Shown here in pieces: positions 1 to 12,800 of a stretch of DNA of 64,000 nucleotides. Position numbers and translations under genes: made by a program. The notes beneath the pieces are model-generated. The model was not told the DNA's origin. It was given only the letters and a program-made list of their open reading frames with translations, and ran no database searches. Positions within the stretch are counted from its first letter, which is position 1, and every line of letters starts with the position of its first letter. Source of the DNA: Cavia porcellus (taxonomy: Eukaryota > Chordata > Mammalia > Rodentia > Caviidae); the NCBI RefSeq assembly GCF_034190915.1, contig NW_026947693.1, positions 124,001 through 188,000 of the forward strand, given 5' to 3'.

Positions 1-3000
1 GTAATGTAACACACACCCATACAATGCGCACCAACCCGTGATGATTTCTCACTGCTACTAGTGAATGTAATGTAACACACACCCATACAATACGCACCAC
101 CCCGTGATGTTTTTCTCACTCCTACTAGTTAATGTAATGTAACACACACCCATACAATGCGCACCACCCCGTGATGTTTTTCTCACTCCTACTAGTGAAT
201 CTAATGTAACACACTCCCATACAATGCGCACCACCCCGTGATGTTTTTCTCACTCCTACTAGTGAATGTAATGTAACACACACCCATACAATGCGCACCA
301 CCCCGTGATGTTTTTCTCACTCCTACTAGTGAATGTAATGTAACACACACCCATACAATGCGCACCACCCCGTGATGTTTTTCTCACTCCTACTAGTGAA
401 TGTAATGTAACACACACCCATACAATGCGCACCACCCCGTGATGATTTCTCACTCCTACTAGTGAATGTAATGTAACACACACCCATACAATGCGCACCA
501 CCCCGTGATGTTTTTCTCACTCCTACTAGTGAATGTAATGTAACACACACCCATACAATGCGCACAACCCCGTAATGTTTTTCTCACTCCTACAAGTGAA
601 TGCAATGTAACACACACCCATACAATGCGCACCACCCCGTGATGTTTTTCTCACCCCTACTAGTGAATGTAATGTAACACACACCCATACAAGGCGCACC
701 ACCCCGTGATGTTTTTCTCACTCCTATTAGTGAATGTAATGTAACACACACCCATACAATGCGCACCACCCCGTGATGTTTTTCTCACTCCTACTAGTGA
801 ATGTAATGTAACACACACCCATACAATGCGCACCACCCCGTGATGTTTTTCTCACTCCTACTAGTGAATGTAATGTAACACACACCCATACAATGCGCAC
901 CACCCCGTGATGTTTTTCTCACTCCTACTAGTGAATCTAATGTAACACACACCCATACAATGCGCACCACCCCGTGATGTTTTTCTCACTCCTACTAGTG
1001 AATGTAATGTAACACACACCCATACAATGCGCACCACCCCGTGATGTTTTTCTCACTCCTACTAGTGAATCTAATGTAACACACACCCATACAATGCACA
1101 CCACCCCGTGATGTTTTTCTCACTCCTACTAGTGTATCTAATGTAACACACACCCATACAAGGCACACCACCCCGTGATGTTTTTCTCACTCCTACTAGT
1201 GAATCTAATGTAACACACACCCATACAGTGCGCACCACCCCGTGATGTTTTTCTCACTCTTAGTAGTGAATGTAATGTAACACACACCCATACAATGCGC
1301 ACCACCCCGTGATGTTTATCTCACTCCTACTAGTGAATGTAATGTAACACACACCCACACAATGCGCACCACCCCGTGATGTTTTTCTCACTCCTACTAG
1401 TGAATGTAATGTAACACACACCCATACAATGCCCACCACCCCGTGATGTTTTTCTCACTCCTACTAGTGAAGGTAATGTAACACACACCCATACAATGCG
1501 CACCACCCCGTGATGTTTTTCTCACTCCTACTACTGAATGTAATGTAACACACACCCATACAATGCGCACCACCCCGTGATGTTTTTCTCACTCCTACTA
1601 GTGAATGTAATGTAACACACACCCATACAATGCACACCACCCCGTGATGTTTTTCTCACTCCTACTAGTGAATGTAATGTAACACACACCCATACAATGC
1701 GCACCACCCCGTGATGTTTTTCTCACTCCTACTAGTGAATGTAATGTAACACACACCCATACAATGCGAACCACCCCGTGATGTTTTTCTCACTCCTACT
1801 AGTGAATGTAATGTAACACACACCCATACAATGCGCACCACCCCGTGATGTTTTTCTCATTCCTACTAGTGAATGTAATGTAACACACACCCATACAATG
1901 CGCCCCACCCCGTGATGTTTTTCTCACTCCTACTAGTGAATCTAATGTAACACACACCCATACAATGCGCCCCACCCCGTGATGTTTTTCTCACTCCTAC
2001 TAGGGAATCTAATGTAACACACACCCATACAATGCGCCCCACCCCGTGATGTTTTTCTCACTCCTACTAGTGAATCTAATGTAACACACACCCATACAAT
2101 GCGCCCCACCCCGTGAAGTTTTTCTCACTCCTACTAGGGAGTGTAATGTAACACACACCCATACAATGCGCCCCACCCCGTGATGTTTTTCTCACTCCTA
2201 CTAGTTAATGTAATGTAACACACACCCATACAATGCGCACCACCCCGTGATGTTTTTTTCACTGCTACTTGTGAATGTAATATAACACACACCCATACAA
2301 TGCGCACCACCCCGTGACGTTTTTCTCACTGCTACTAGTGAATGTAATGTAACACACACCCATACAATGCGCACCACCCCGTGACGTTTTTCTCACTCCT
2401 ACTAGTGAATGTAATGTAACACACACCCATACAATGCGCACCACCCCGTGACGTTTTTCTCACTCCTACTAGTGAATGTAATGTAACACACACCCATACA
2501 ATGCGCACCACCCCGTGACGTTTTTCTCACTCCTACTAGTGAATGTAATGTAACACACACCCATACAATGCGCACCACCCCGTGATGTTTTTCTCACTCC
2601 TACTAGTGAATGTAATGTAACACACACCCATACAATGCGCACCACCCCGTGATGTTTTTCTCACTCCTACTAGTGAATGTAATGTAACACACACCCATAC
2701 AATGCCCACGACCCCGTGATGTTTTTCTCACTCCTACTAGTGAATGTAATGTAACACACACCCATACAATGCGCACCACCCCGTGATGTTTTTCTCACTC
2801 CTACTAGTGAATGTAATGTAACACACACCCATACAATGCGCACCACCCCGTGATGTTTTTCTCACTCCTACTAGTGAATGTAATGTAACACACACCCATA
2901 CAATGCGCACCACCCCGTGATGTTTATCTCACTCCTACTAGTGAATGTAATGTAACACACACCCATACAATGCGCACCACCCCGTGATGTTTTTCTCACT

Positions 3001-3912
3001 CCTACTAGTGAATGTAATGTAACACACACCCATACAATGCGCACCACCCCGTGACGTTTTTCTCACTCCTACTAGTGAATGTAATGTAACACACACCCAT
3101 ACAATGCCCACCACCCCGTGACGTTTTTCTCACTCCTACTAGTGAATGTAATGTAACACACACCCATACAATGCCCACCACCCCGTGATGTTTTTCTCAC
3201 TCCTACTAGGGAATCTAATGTAACACACACCCATACAATGCGCCCAACCCCGTGACGTTTTTCTCACTCCTACTAGTGAATGTAATGTAACACACACCCA
3301 TACAATGCGCACCACCCCGTGACGTTTTTCTCACTCCTACTAGTGAATGTAATGTAACACACACCCATACAATGCGCACCACCCCGTGATGTTTTTCTCA
3401 CTCCTACTAGTGAATGTAATGTAACACACACCCATACAATGCGCACCTCCCCGTGATGTTTTTCTCACTCCTACTAGTGAATGTAATGTAACACACACCC
3501 ATACAATGCGCACCACCCCGTGATGTTTTTCTCACTCCTACTAGTGAATGTAATGTAACACACACCCATACAATGCACACCAAACCGTGATGATTTCTCA
3601 CTCCTACTAGTGAATGTAATGTAACACACACCCATACAATACGCACCACCCCGTGATGTTTTTCTCACTCCTACTAGTGAATCTAATGTAACACACACCC
3701 ATACAATGCGCACCACCCCGTGATGTTTTTCTCACTCCTACTAGTGAATCTAATGTAACACACACCCATACAATGCGCACCACGCCGTGATGTTTTTCTC
3801 ACTCCTACTAGTGAATGTAATGTAACACACACCCATACAATGCGCACCACCCCGTGATGTTTTTCTCACCCCTACTAGTGAATGTAATGTAAAACACACC
3901 CATACAATGCGC
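1..3912 (+). repeat. Monomer run S0 (about 58 units) before E1
   Basis: No gene is visible. The run opens inside the fixed variant block that normally follows an E: the first unit has the one-base-shorter GATGATTTC tail, the second has CAATACGC. By alignment with 5977 onward, an E should end about 172 bases upstream of base 1. Landmarks in order: ACAAGTGAATGCAATG near 592, CAAGG units, AGTGTATC near 1131, a run of CGCCCC units (about 1902-2175), four GACG units (2315-2520), a CCCACGACC unit near 2705, more GACG units (3053-3325), and an AAACCGTGATGATTTC unit near 3582. Confidence 0.93.
262..328 (+). repeat. Exemplar consensus 67-bp monomer
   Basis: This copy equals the most frequent form in the window and is followed by another consensus copy at 329-395. 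The unit starts at the GTGAATG after the SpeI junction (258-263). A CA-rich block follows (ACACCCATACAAT at 280-292), then TGCGCA at 292-297, the ACCACCCCG block that is also kept in E elements, then T5 and a pyrimidine-rich tail. Common variants are GAATC for GAATG, CAAGG for CAATG, GACG for GATG, CGCCCC for CGCACC, TAGTAG for TACTAG, and GTGTATC at the start. Confidence 0.95.
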
Positions 3913-4056
3913 ACCACACCGCGATGTTTTTCAGAAACCTATCCTACATTGGCACTGCATGTTCCCTGACCTCCCCATGCTGACCACCCCGTGGTGCTTT
4001 TCTCCATGCTACATTGCCACTCACTGCCTATCCTAATTCAGACCCTCCCCATTCAA
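3913..4056 (+). repeat. Diverged dimer element E1 (subfamily a, 144 bp)
   Basis: Two diverged units of 70 and 74 bp replace two monomers. Unit 1 enters as ACCACACCGCGATG and carries CAGAAACCTATCCTACATT and GGCACTGC. Unit 2 begins ACCACCCCGTGGTGC and ends CCCCATTCAA. The preceding monomer has GTAAAACAC; the following one has the TTTTCCTCAC tail. E1 has TCACTGCC where E2 has TCATTGCC. Its partner 11,477 bp downstream is E4. Confidence 0.92.
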
Positions 4057-5660
4057 ACCACCCCGTAATGTTTTCCTCACTCCTACTAGTGAATGTAATG
4101 TAACGCACACCCATACAATGCGCACCACCCCATGATGTTTTTCTCACTCCTATTAGTGAATGTAATGTAACACACACCCATACAATGCGCACCAACCCGT
4201 GATGATTTCTCACTGCTACTAGTGAATGTAATGTAACACACACCCATACAATACGCACCACCCCGTGATGTTTTTCTCACTCCTACTAGTGAATCTAATG
4301 TAACACACACCCATACAATGCGCACCACCCCGTGATGTTTTTCTCACTCCTACTAGTGAATCTAATGTAACACACACCCATACAATGCGCACCACCCCGT
4401 GATGTTTTTCTCACTCCTACTAGTGAATGTAATGTAACACACACCCATACAATGCGCACCACCCCGTGATGTTTTTCTCACTCCTACTAGTGAATGTAAT
4501 GTAACACACACCCATACAATGCGCACCACCCCGTGATGTTTTTCTCACTCCTACTAGTGAATGTAATGTAACACACACCCATACAATGCGCACCACCCCG
4601 TGATGATTTCTCACTCCTACTAGTGAATGTAATGTAACACACACCCATACATGCGCACCACCCCGTGATGTTTTTCTCACTCCTACTAGTGAATGTAATG
4701 TAACACACACCCATACAATGCGCACCACCCCGTGATGTTTTTCTCACTCCTACTAGTGAATGTAATGTAACACACACCCATACAATGCGCACCACCCCGT
4801 GACGTTTTTCTCACTCCTACTAGTGAATGTAATGTAACACACACCCATACAATGCCCACCACCCCGTGACGTTTTTCTCACTCCTACTAGTGAATGTAAT
4901 GTAACACACACCCATACAATGCCCACCATCCCGTGATGTTTTTCTCACTCCTACTAGGGAATCTAATGTAACACACACCCATACAATGCGCCCAACCCCG
5001 TAACGTTTTTCTCACACCTACTAGTGAATGTAATGTAACACACACCCATACAATGCGGACCACCCCGTGACGTTTTTCTCACTCCTACTAGTGAATGTAA
5101 TGTAACACACACCCATACAATGCGCACCACCCCGTGATGTTTTTCTCACTCCTACTAGTGAATGTAATGTAACACACACCCATACAATGCGCACCACCCC
5201 GTGATGTTTTTCTCACTCCTACTAGTGAATGTAATGTAACACACACCCATACAATGCGCACCACCCCGTGATGTTTTTCTCACTCCTACTAGTGAATGTA
5301 ATGTAACAAACACCCATACAATGCACACCAAACCGTGATGATTTCTCACTCCTACTAGTGAATGTAATGTAACACACACCCATACAATACGCACCACCCC
5401 GTGATGTTTTTCTCACTCCTACTAGTGAATCTAATGTAACACACACCCATACAATGCGCACCACCCCGTGATGTTTTTCTCACTCCTACTAGTGAATCTA
5501 ATGTAACACACACCCATACAATGCGCACCACCCCGTGATGTTTTTCTCACTCCTACTAGTGAATGTAATGTAACACACACCCATACAATGCGCACCACCC
5601 CGTGATGTTTTTCTCACCCCTACTAGTGAATGTAATGTAAAACACACCCATACAATGCGC
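4057..5660 (+). repeat. Monomer run S1, 24 units, between E1 and E2
   Basis: 1604 bp equals 24 x 67 minus 4, matching four visible one-base-deleted units: GATGATTTC near 4203, 4604 and 5338, and CATACATGCG near 4648. No gene is visible. This is a short superunit: it has the block that follows E, then passes quickly to the GCCCACC/GACG and AAACCGTGATGATTTC units that precede the next E. About 35 units of the full form are missing. It recurs as S4. Confidence 0.92.
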
Positions 5661-5804
5661 ACCACCCCGCGATGTTTTTCAGAAACCTATCCTACATTGG
5701 CACTGCATGTTCCCTGACCTCCCCATGCTGACCACCCCGTGGTGCTTTTCTCCATGCTACATTGCCACTCATTGCCTATCCTAATTCAGACCCTCCCCAT
5801 TCAA
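5661..5804 (+). repeat. Diverged dimer element E2 (subfamily a, 144 bp)
   Basis: Same two-unit structure as E1 but entering as ACCACCCCGCG and carrying TCATTGCC in unit 2. Flanks are the standard GTAAAACAC unit before and TTTTCCTCAC tail after. Its partner at +11,477 is E5. Confidence 0.92.
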
Positions 5805-8800
5805 ACCACCCCGTAATGTTTTCCTCACTCCTACTAGTGAATGTAATGTAACGCACACCCATACAATGCGCACCACCCCGTGATGTTTTTCTAACTCCTA
5901 CTAGTGAATGTAATGTAACACACACCCATAAAATGCGCACCACCCCATGATGTTTTTCTCACTCCTACTAGTGAATGTAATGTAACACACACCCATACAA
6001 TGCGCACCAACCCGTGATGATTTCTCACTGCTACTAGTGAATGTAATGTAACACACACCCATACAATACGCACCACCCCGTGATGTTTTTCTCACTCCTA
6101 CTAGTTAATGTAATGTAACACACACCCATACAATGCGCACCACCCCGTGATGTTTTTCTCACTCCTACTAGTGAATCTAATGTAACACACTCCCATACAA
6201 TGCGCACCACCCCGTGATGTTTTTCTCACTCCTACTAGTGAATGTAATGTAACACACACCCATACAATGCGCACCACCCCGTGATGTTTTTCTCACTCCT
6301 ACTAGTGAATGTAATGTAACACACACCCATACAATGCGCACCACCCCGTGATGTTTTTCTCACTCCTACTAGTGAATGTAATGTAACACACACCCATACA
6401 ATGCGCACCACCCCGTGATGATTTCTCACTCCTACTAGTGAATGTAATGTAACACACACCCATACAATGCGCACCACCCCGTGATGTTTTTCTCACTCCT
6501 ACTAGTGAATGTAATGTAACACACACCCATACAATGCGCACAACCCCGTAATGTTTTTCTCACTCCTACAAGTGAATGCAATGTAACACACACCCATACA
6601 ATGCGCACCACCCCGTGATGTTTTTCTCACTCCTACTAGTGTATCTAATGTAACACACACCCATACAAGGCGCACCACCCCGTGATGTTTTTCTCACTCC
6701 TACTAGTGAATCTAATGTAACACACACCCATACAATGCGCACCACCCCGTGATGTTTTTCTCACTCCTACTAGTGAATGTAATGTAACACACACCCATAC
6801 AATGCGCACCACCCCGTGATGTTTTTCTCACTCCTACTAGTGAATCTAATGTAACACACACCCATACAATGCGCACCACCCCGTGATGTTTTTCTCACTC
6901 CTACTAGTGTATCTAATGTAACACACACCCATACAAGGCGCACCACCCCGTGATGTTTTTCTCACTCCTACTAGTGAATCTAATGTAACACACACCCATA
7001 CAATGCGCACCACCCCGTGATGTTTTTCTCACTCTTAGTAGTGAATGTAATGTAACACACACCCATACAATGCGCACCACCCCGTGATGTTTATCTCACT
7101 CCTACTAGTGAATGTAATGTAACACACACCCACACAATGCGCACCACCCCGTGATGTTTTTCTCACTCCTACTAGTGAATGTAATGTAACACACACCCAT
7201 ACAATGCCCACCACCCCGTGATGTTTTTCTCACTCCTACTAGTGAAGGTAATGTAACACACACCCATACAATGCGCACCACCCCGTGATGTTTTTCTCAC
7301 TCCTACTACTGAATGTAATGTAACACACACCCATACAATGCGCACCACCCCGTGATGTTTTTCTCACTCCTACTAGTGAATGTAATGTAACACACACCCA
7401 TACAATGCACACCACCCCGTGATGTTTTTCTCACTCCTACTAGTGAATGTAATGTAACACACACCCATACAATGCGCACCACCCCGTGATGTTTTTCTCA
7501 CTCCTACTAGTGAATGTAATGTAACACACACCCATACAATGCGAACCACCCCGTGATGTTTTTCTCACTCCTACTAGTGAATGTAATGTAACACACACCC
7601 ATACAATGCGCACCACCCCGTGATGTTTTTCTCATTCCTACTAGTGAATGTAATGTAACACACACCCATACAATGCGCCCCTCCCCGTGATGTTTTTCTC
7701 ACTCCTACTAGTGAATCTAATGTAACACACACCCATACAATGCGCCCCACCCCGTGATGTTTTTCTCACTCCTACTAGGGAATCTAATGTAACACACACC
7801 CATACAATGCGCCCCACCCCGTGATGTTTTTCTCACTCCTACTAGTGAATCTAATGTAACACACACCCATACAATGCGCCCCACCCCGTGAAGTTTTTCT
7901 CACTCCTACTAGGGAGTGTAATGTAACACACACCCATACAATGCGCCCCACCCCGTGATGTTTTTCTCACTCCTACTAGTTAATGTAATGTAACACACAC
8001 CCATACAATGCGCACCACCCCGTGATGTTTTTTTCACTGCTACTTGTGAATGTAATATAACACACACCCATACAATGCGCACCACCCCGTGACGTTTTTC
8101 TCACTGCTACTAGTGAATGTAATGTAACACACACCCATACAATGTGCACCACCCCGTGACGTTTTTCTCACTCCTACTAGTGAATGTAATGTAACACACA
8201 CCCATACAATGCGCACCACCCCGTGACGTTTTTCTCACTCCTACTAGTGAATGTAATGTAACACACACCCATACAATGCGCACCACCCCGTGACGTTTTT
8301 CTCACTCCTACTAGTGAATGTAATGTAACACACACCCATACAATGCGCACCACCCCGTGATGTTTTTCTCACTCCTACTAGTGAATGTAATGTAACACAC
8401 ACCCATACAATGCGCACCACCCCGTGATGTTTTTCTCACTCCTACTAGTGAATGTAATGTAACACACACCCATACAATGCCCACGACCCCGTGATGTTTT
8501 TCTCACTCCTACTAGTGAATGTAATGTAACACACACCCATACAATGCGCACCACCCCGTGATGTTTTTCTCACTCCTACTAGTGAATGTAATGTAACACA
8601 CACCCATACAATGCGCACCACCCCGTGATGTTTTTCTCACTCCTACTAGTGAATGTAATGTAACACACACCCATACAATGCGCACCACCCCGTGATGTTT
8701 ATCTCACTCCTACTAGTGAATGTAATGTAACACACACCCATACAATGCGCACCACCCCGTGATGTTTTTCTCACTCCTACTAGTGAATGTAATGTAACAC

Positions 8801-9687
8801 ACACCCATACAATGCGCACCACCCCGTGACGTTTTTCTCACTCCTACTAGTGAATGTAATGTAACACACACCCATACAATGCCCACCACCCCGTGACGTT
8901 TTTCTCACTCCTACTAGTGAATGTAATGTAACACACACCCATACAATGCCCACCACCCCGTGATGTTTTTCTCACTCCTACTAGGGAATCTAATGTAACA
9001 CACACCCATACAATGCGCCCAACCCCGTGACGTTTTTCTCACTCCTACTAGTGAATGTAATGTAACACACACCCATACAATGCGCACCACCCCGTGACGT
9101 TTTTCTCACTCCTACTAGTGAATGTAATGTAACACACACCCATACAATGCGCACCACCCCGTGATGTTTTTCTCACTCCTACTAGTGAATGTAATGTAAC
9201 ACACACCCATACAATGCGCACCTCCCCGTGATGTTTTTCTCACTCCTACTAGTGAATGTAATGTAACACACACCCATACAATGCGCACCACCCCGTGATG
9301 TTTTTCTCACTCCTACTAGTGAATGTAATGTAACACACACCCATACAATGCACACCAAACCGTGATGATTTCTCACTCCTACTAGTGAATGTAATGTAAC
9401 ACACACCCATACAATACGCACCACCCCGTGATGTTTTTCTCACTCCTACTAGTGAGTCTAATGTAACACACACCCATACAATGCGCACCACCCCGTGATG
9501 TTTTTCTCACTCCTACTAGTGAATCTAATGTAACACACACCCATACAATGCGCACCACCCCGTGATGTTTTTCTCACTCCTACTAGTGAATGTAATGTAA
9601 CACACACCCATACAATGCGCACCACCCCGTGATGTTTTTCTCACCCCTACTAGTGAATGTAATGTAAAACACACCCATACAATGCGC
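5805..9687 (+). repeat. Monomer run S2, 58 units, between E2 and E3
   Basis: 3883 bp equals 58 x 67 minus 3, with GATGATTTC units near 6015, 6418 and 9364. No gene is visible. With E2 this forms a full 4027-bp superunit. Variant order is as in S0: GTTAATG near 6103, ACTCCCAT near 6189, ACAAGTGAATGCAATG near 6568, AGTGTATC twice, the CGCCCC run near 7676-7945, GACG units, and AAACCGTGATGATTTC. Near 6635 it skips three units that are present in S0. Confidence 0.92.
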
Positions 9688-9831
9688 ACCACCCCGCGAT
9701 GTTTTTCAGAAACCTATCCTACATTGGCACTGCATGTTCCCTGACCTCCCCATGCTGACCACCCCGTGGTGCTTTTCTCCATGCTACATTGCCACTCATT
9801 GCCTATCCTAATTCAGACCCTCCCCATTCAA
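9688..9831 (+). repeat. Diverged dimer element E3 (subfamily a, 144 bp)
   Basis: Same structure and markers as E2 (ACCACCCCGCG entry, GGCACTGC, TCATTGCC, CCCCATTCAA). Standard flanking units. Its partner at +11,477 is E6. Confidence 0.92.
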
Positions 9832-12800
9832 ACCACCCCGTAATGTTTTCCTCACTCCTACTAGTGAATGTAATGTAACGCACACCCATACAATGCGCAC
9901 CACCCCGTGATGTTTTTCTAACTCCTACTAGTGAATGTAATGTAACACACACCCATAAAATGCGCACCACCCCATGATGTTTTTCTCACACCTACTAGTG
10001 AATGTAATGTAACACACACCAATACAATGCGCACCAACCCGTGATGATTTCTCACTGCTACTAGTGAATGTAATGTAACACACACCCATACAATACGCAC
10101 CACCCCGTGATGTTTTTCTCACTCCTACTAGTTAATGTAATGTAACACACACCCATACAATGCGCACCACCCCGTGATGTTTTTCTCACTCCTACTAGTG
10201 AATCTAATGTAACACACTCCCATACAATGCGCACCACCCCGTGATGTTTTTCTCACTCCTACTAGTGAATGTAATGTAACACACACCCATACAATGCGCA
10301 CCACCCCGTGATGTTTTTCTCACTCCTACTAGTGAATGTAATGTAACACACACCCATACAATGCGCACCACCCCGTGATGTTTTTCTCACTCCTACTAGT
10401 GAATGTAATGTAACACACACCCATACAATGCGCACCACCCCGTGATGTTTTTCTCACTCCTACTAGTGAATGTAATGTAACACACACCCATACAATGCGC
10501 ACCACCCCGTGATGTTTTTCTCACTCCTACTAGTGAATCTAATGTAACACACACCCATACAATGCGCACCACCCCGTGATGTTTTTCTCACTCCTACTAG
10601 TGAATGTAATGTAACACACACCCATACAATGCGCACCACCCCGTGATGTTTTTCTCACTCCTACTAGTGAATCTAATGTAACACACACCCATACAATGCG
10701 CACCACCCCGTGATGTTTTTCTCACTCCTACTAGTGTATCTAATGTAACACACACCCATACAAGGCGCACCACCCCGTGATGTTTTTCTCACTCCTACTA
10801 GTGAATGTAATGTAACACACACCCATACAATGCGCACCACCCCGTGATGTTTTTCTCACTCCTACTAGTGAATCTAATGTAACACACACCCATACAATGC
10901 GCACCACCCCGTGATGTTTTTCTCACTCCTACTAGTGAATGTAATGTAACACACACCCATACAATGCGCACCACCCCGTGATGTTTTTCTCACTCCTACT
11001 AGTGAATGTAATGTAACACACACCCATACAATGCCCACGACCCCGTGATGTTTTTCTCACTCCTACTAGTGAATGTAATGTAACACACACCCATACAATG
11101 CGCACCACCCCGTGATGTTTTTCTCACTCCTACTAGTGAATGTAATGTAACACACACCCATACAATGCGCACCACCCCGTGATGTTTTTCTCACTCCTAC
11201 TAGTGAATGTAATGTAACACACACCCATACAATGCGCACCACCCCGTGATGTTTATCTCACTCCTACTAGTGAATGTAATGTAACACACACCCATACAAT
11301 GCGCACCACCCCGTGATGTTTTTCTCACTCCTACTAGTGAATGTAATGTAACACACACCCATACAATGCGCACCACCCCGTGACGTTTTTCTCACTCCTA
11401 CTAGTGAATGTAATGTAACACACACCCATACAATGCCCACCACCCCGTGACGTTTTTCTCACTCCTACTAGTGAATGTAATGTAACACACACCCATACAA
11501 TGCCCACCACCCCGTGATGTTTTTCTCACTCCTACTAGGGAATCTAATGTAACACACACCCATACAATGCGCCCAACCCCGTGACGTTTTTCTCACTCCT
11601 ACTAGTGAATGTAATGTAACACACACCCATACAATGCGCACCACCCCGTGATGTTTTTCTCACTCCTACTAGTGAATCTAATGTAACACACTCCCATACA
11701 ATGCGCACCACCCCGTGATGTTTTTCTCACTCCTACTAGTGAATGTAATGTAACACACACCCATACAATGCGCACCACCCCGTGATGTTTTTCTCACTCC
11801 TACTAGTGAATGTAATGTAACACACACCCATACAATGCGCACCACCCCGTGATGTTTTTCTCACTCCTACTAGTGAATGTAATGTAACACACACCCATAC
11901 AATGCGCACCACCCCGTGATGATTTCTCACTCCTACTAGTGAATGTAATGTAACACACACCCATACAATGCGCACCACCCCGTGATGTTTTTCTCACTCC
12001 TACTAGTGAATGTAATGTAACACACACCCATACAATGCGCACAACCCCGTAATGTTTTTCTCACTCCTACAAGTGAATGCAATGTAACACACACCCATAC
12101 AATGCGCACCACCCCGTGATGTTTTTCTCACCCCTACTAGTGAATGTAATGTAACACACACCCATACAAGGCGCACCACCCCGTGATGTTTTTCTCACTC
12201 CTATTAGTGAATGTAATGTAACACACACCCATACAATGCGCACCACCCCGTGATGTTTTTCTCACTCCTACTAGTGAATGTAATGTAACACACACCCATA
12301 CAATGCGCACCACCCCGTGATGTTTTTCTCACTCCTACTAGTGAATGTAATGTAACACACACCCATACAATGCGCACCACCCCGTGATGTTTTTCTCACT
12401 CCTACTAGTGAATCTAATGTAACACACACCCATACAATGCGCACCACCCCGTGATGTTTTTCTCACTCCTACTAGTGAATGTAATGTAACACACACCCAT
12501 ACAATGCGCACCACCCCGTGATGTTTTTCTCACTCCTACTAGTGAATCTAATGTAACACACACCCATACAATGCGCACCACCCCGTGATGTTTTTCTCAC
12601 TCCTACTAGTGTATCTAATGTAACACACACCCATACAAGGCGCACCACCCCGTGATGTATTTCTCACTCCTACTAGTGAATCTAATGTAACACACACCCA
12701 TACAGTGCGCACCACCCCGTGATGTTTTTCTCACTCTTAGTAGTGAATGTAATGTAACACACACCCATACAATGCGCACCACCCCGTGATGTTTATCTCA

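Noticed and set aside
262..328. G-quadruplex in the - strand
   Set aside because: Each monomer offers only two runs of three or more G (in GGGGTGG and GGGTG), separated by long loops, so the canonical four-run pattern is not met.
262..328. RNA polymerase III gene or SINE-like origin of the monomer
   Set aside because: I could find no A-box or B-box-like sequence; the T5 tract alone is not evidence.
4420..4795. Many - strand open frames of 60-102 codons (here and at about 90 other places) with a repeating Val-Cys-Val-Thr-Leu-type peptide
   Set aside because: They are translations of the satellite. 67 is not divisible by 3, so the same DNA is read in successive frames. They are longest where one-base-deleted monomers shift the frame past stops. 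They overlap each other in two frames and show no gene signals.
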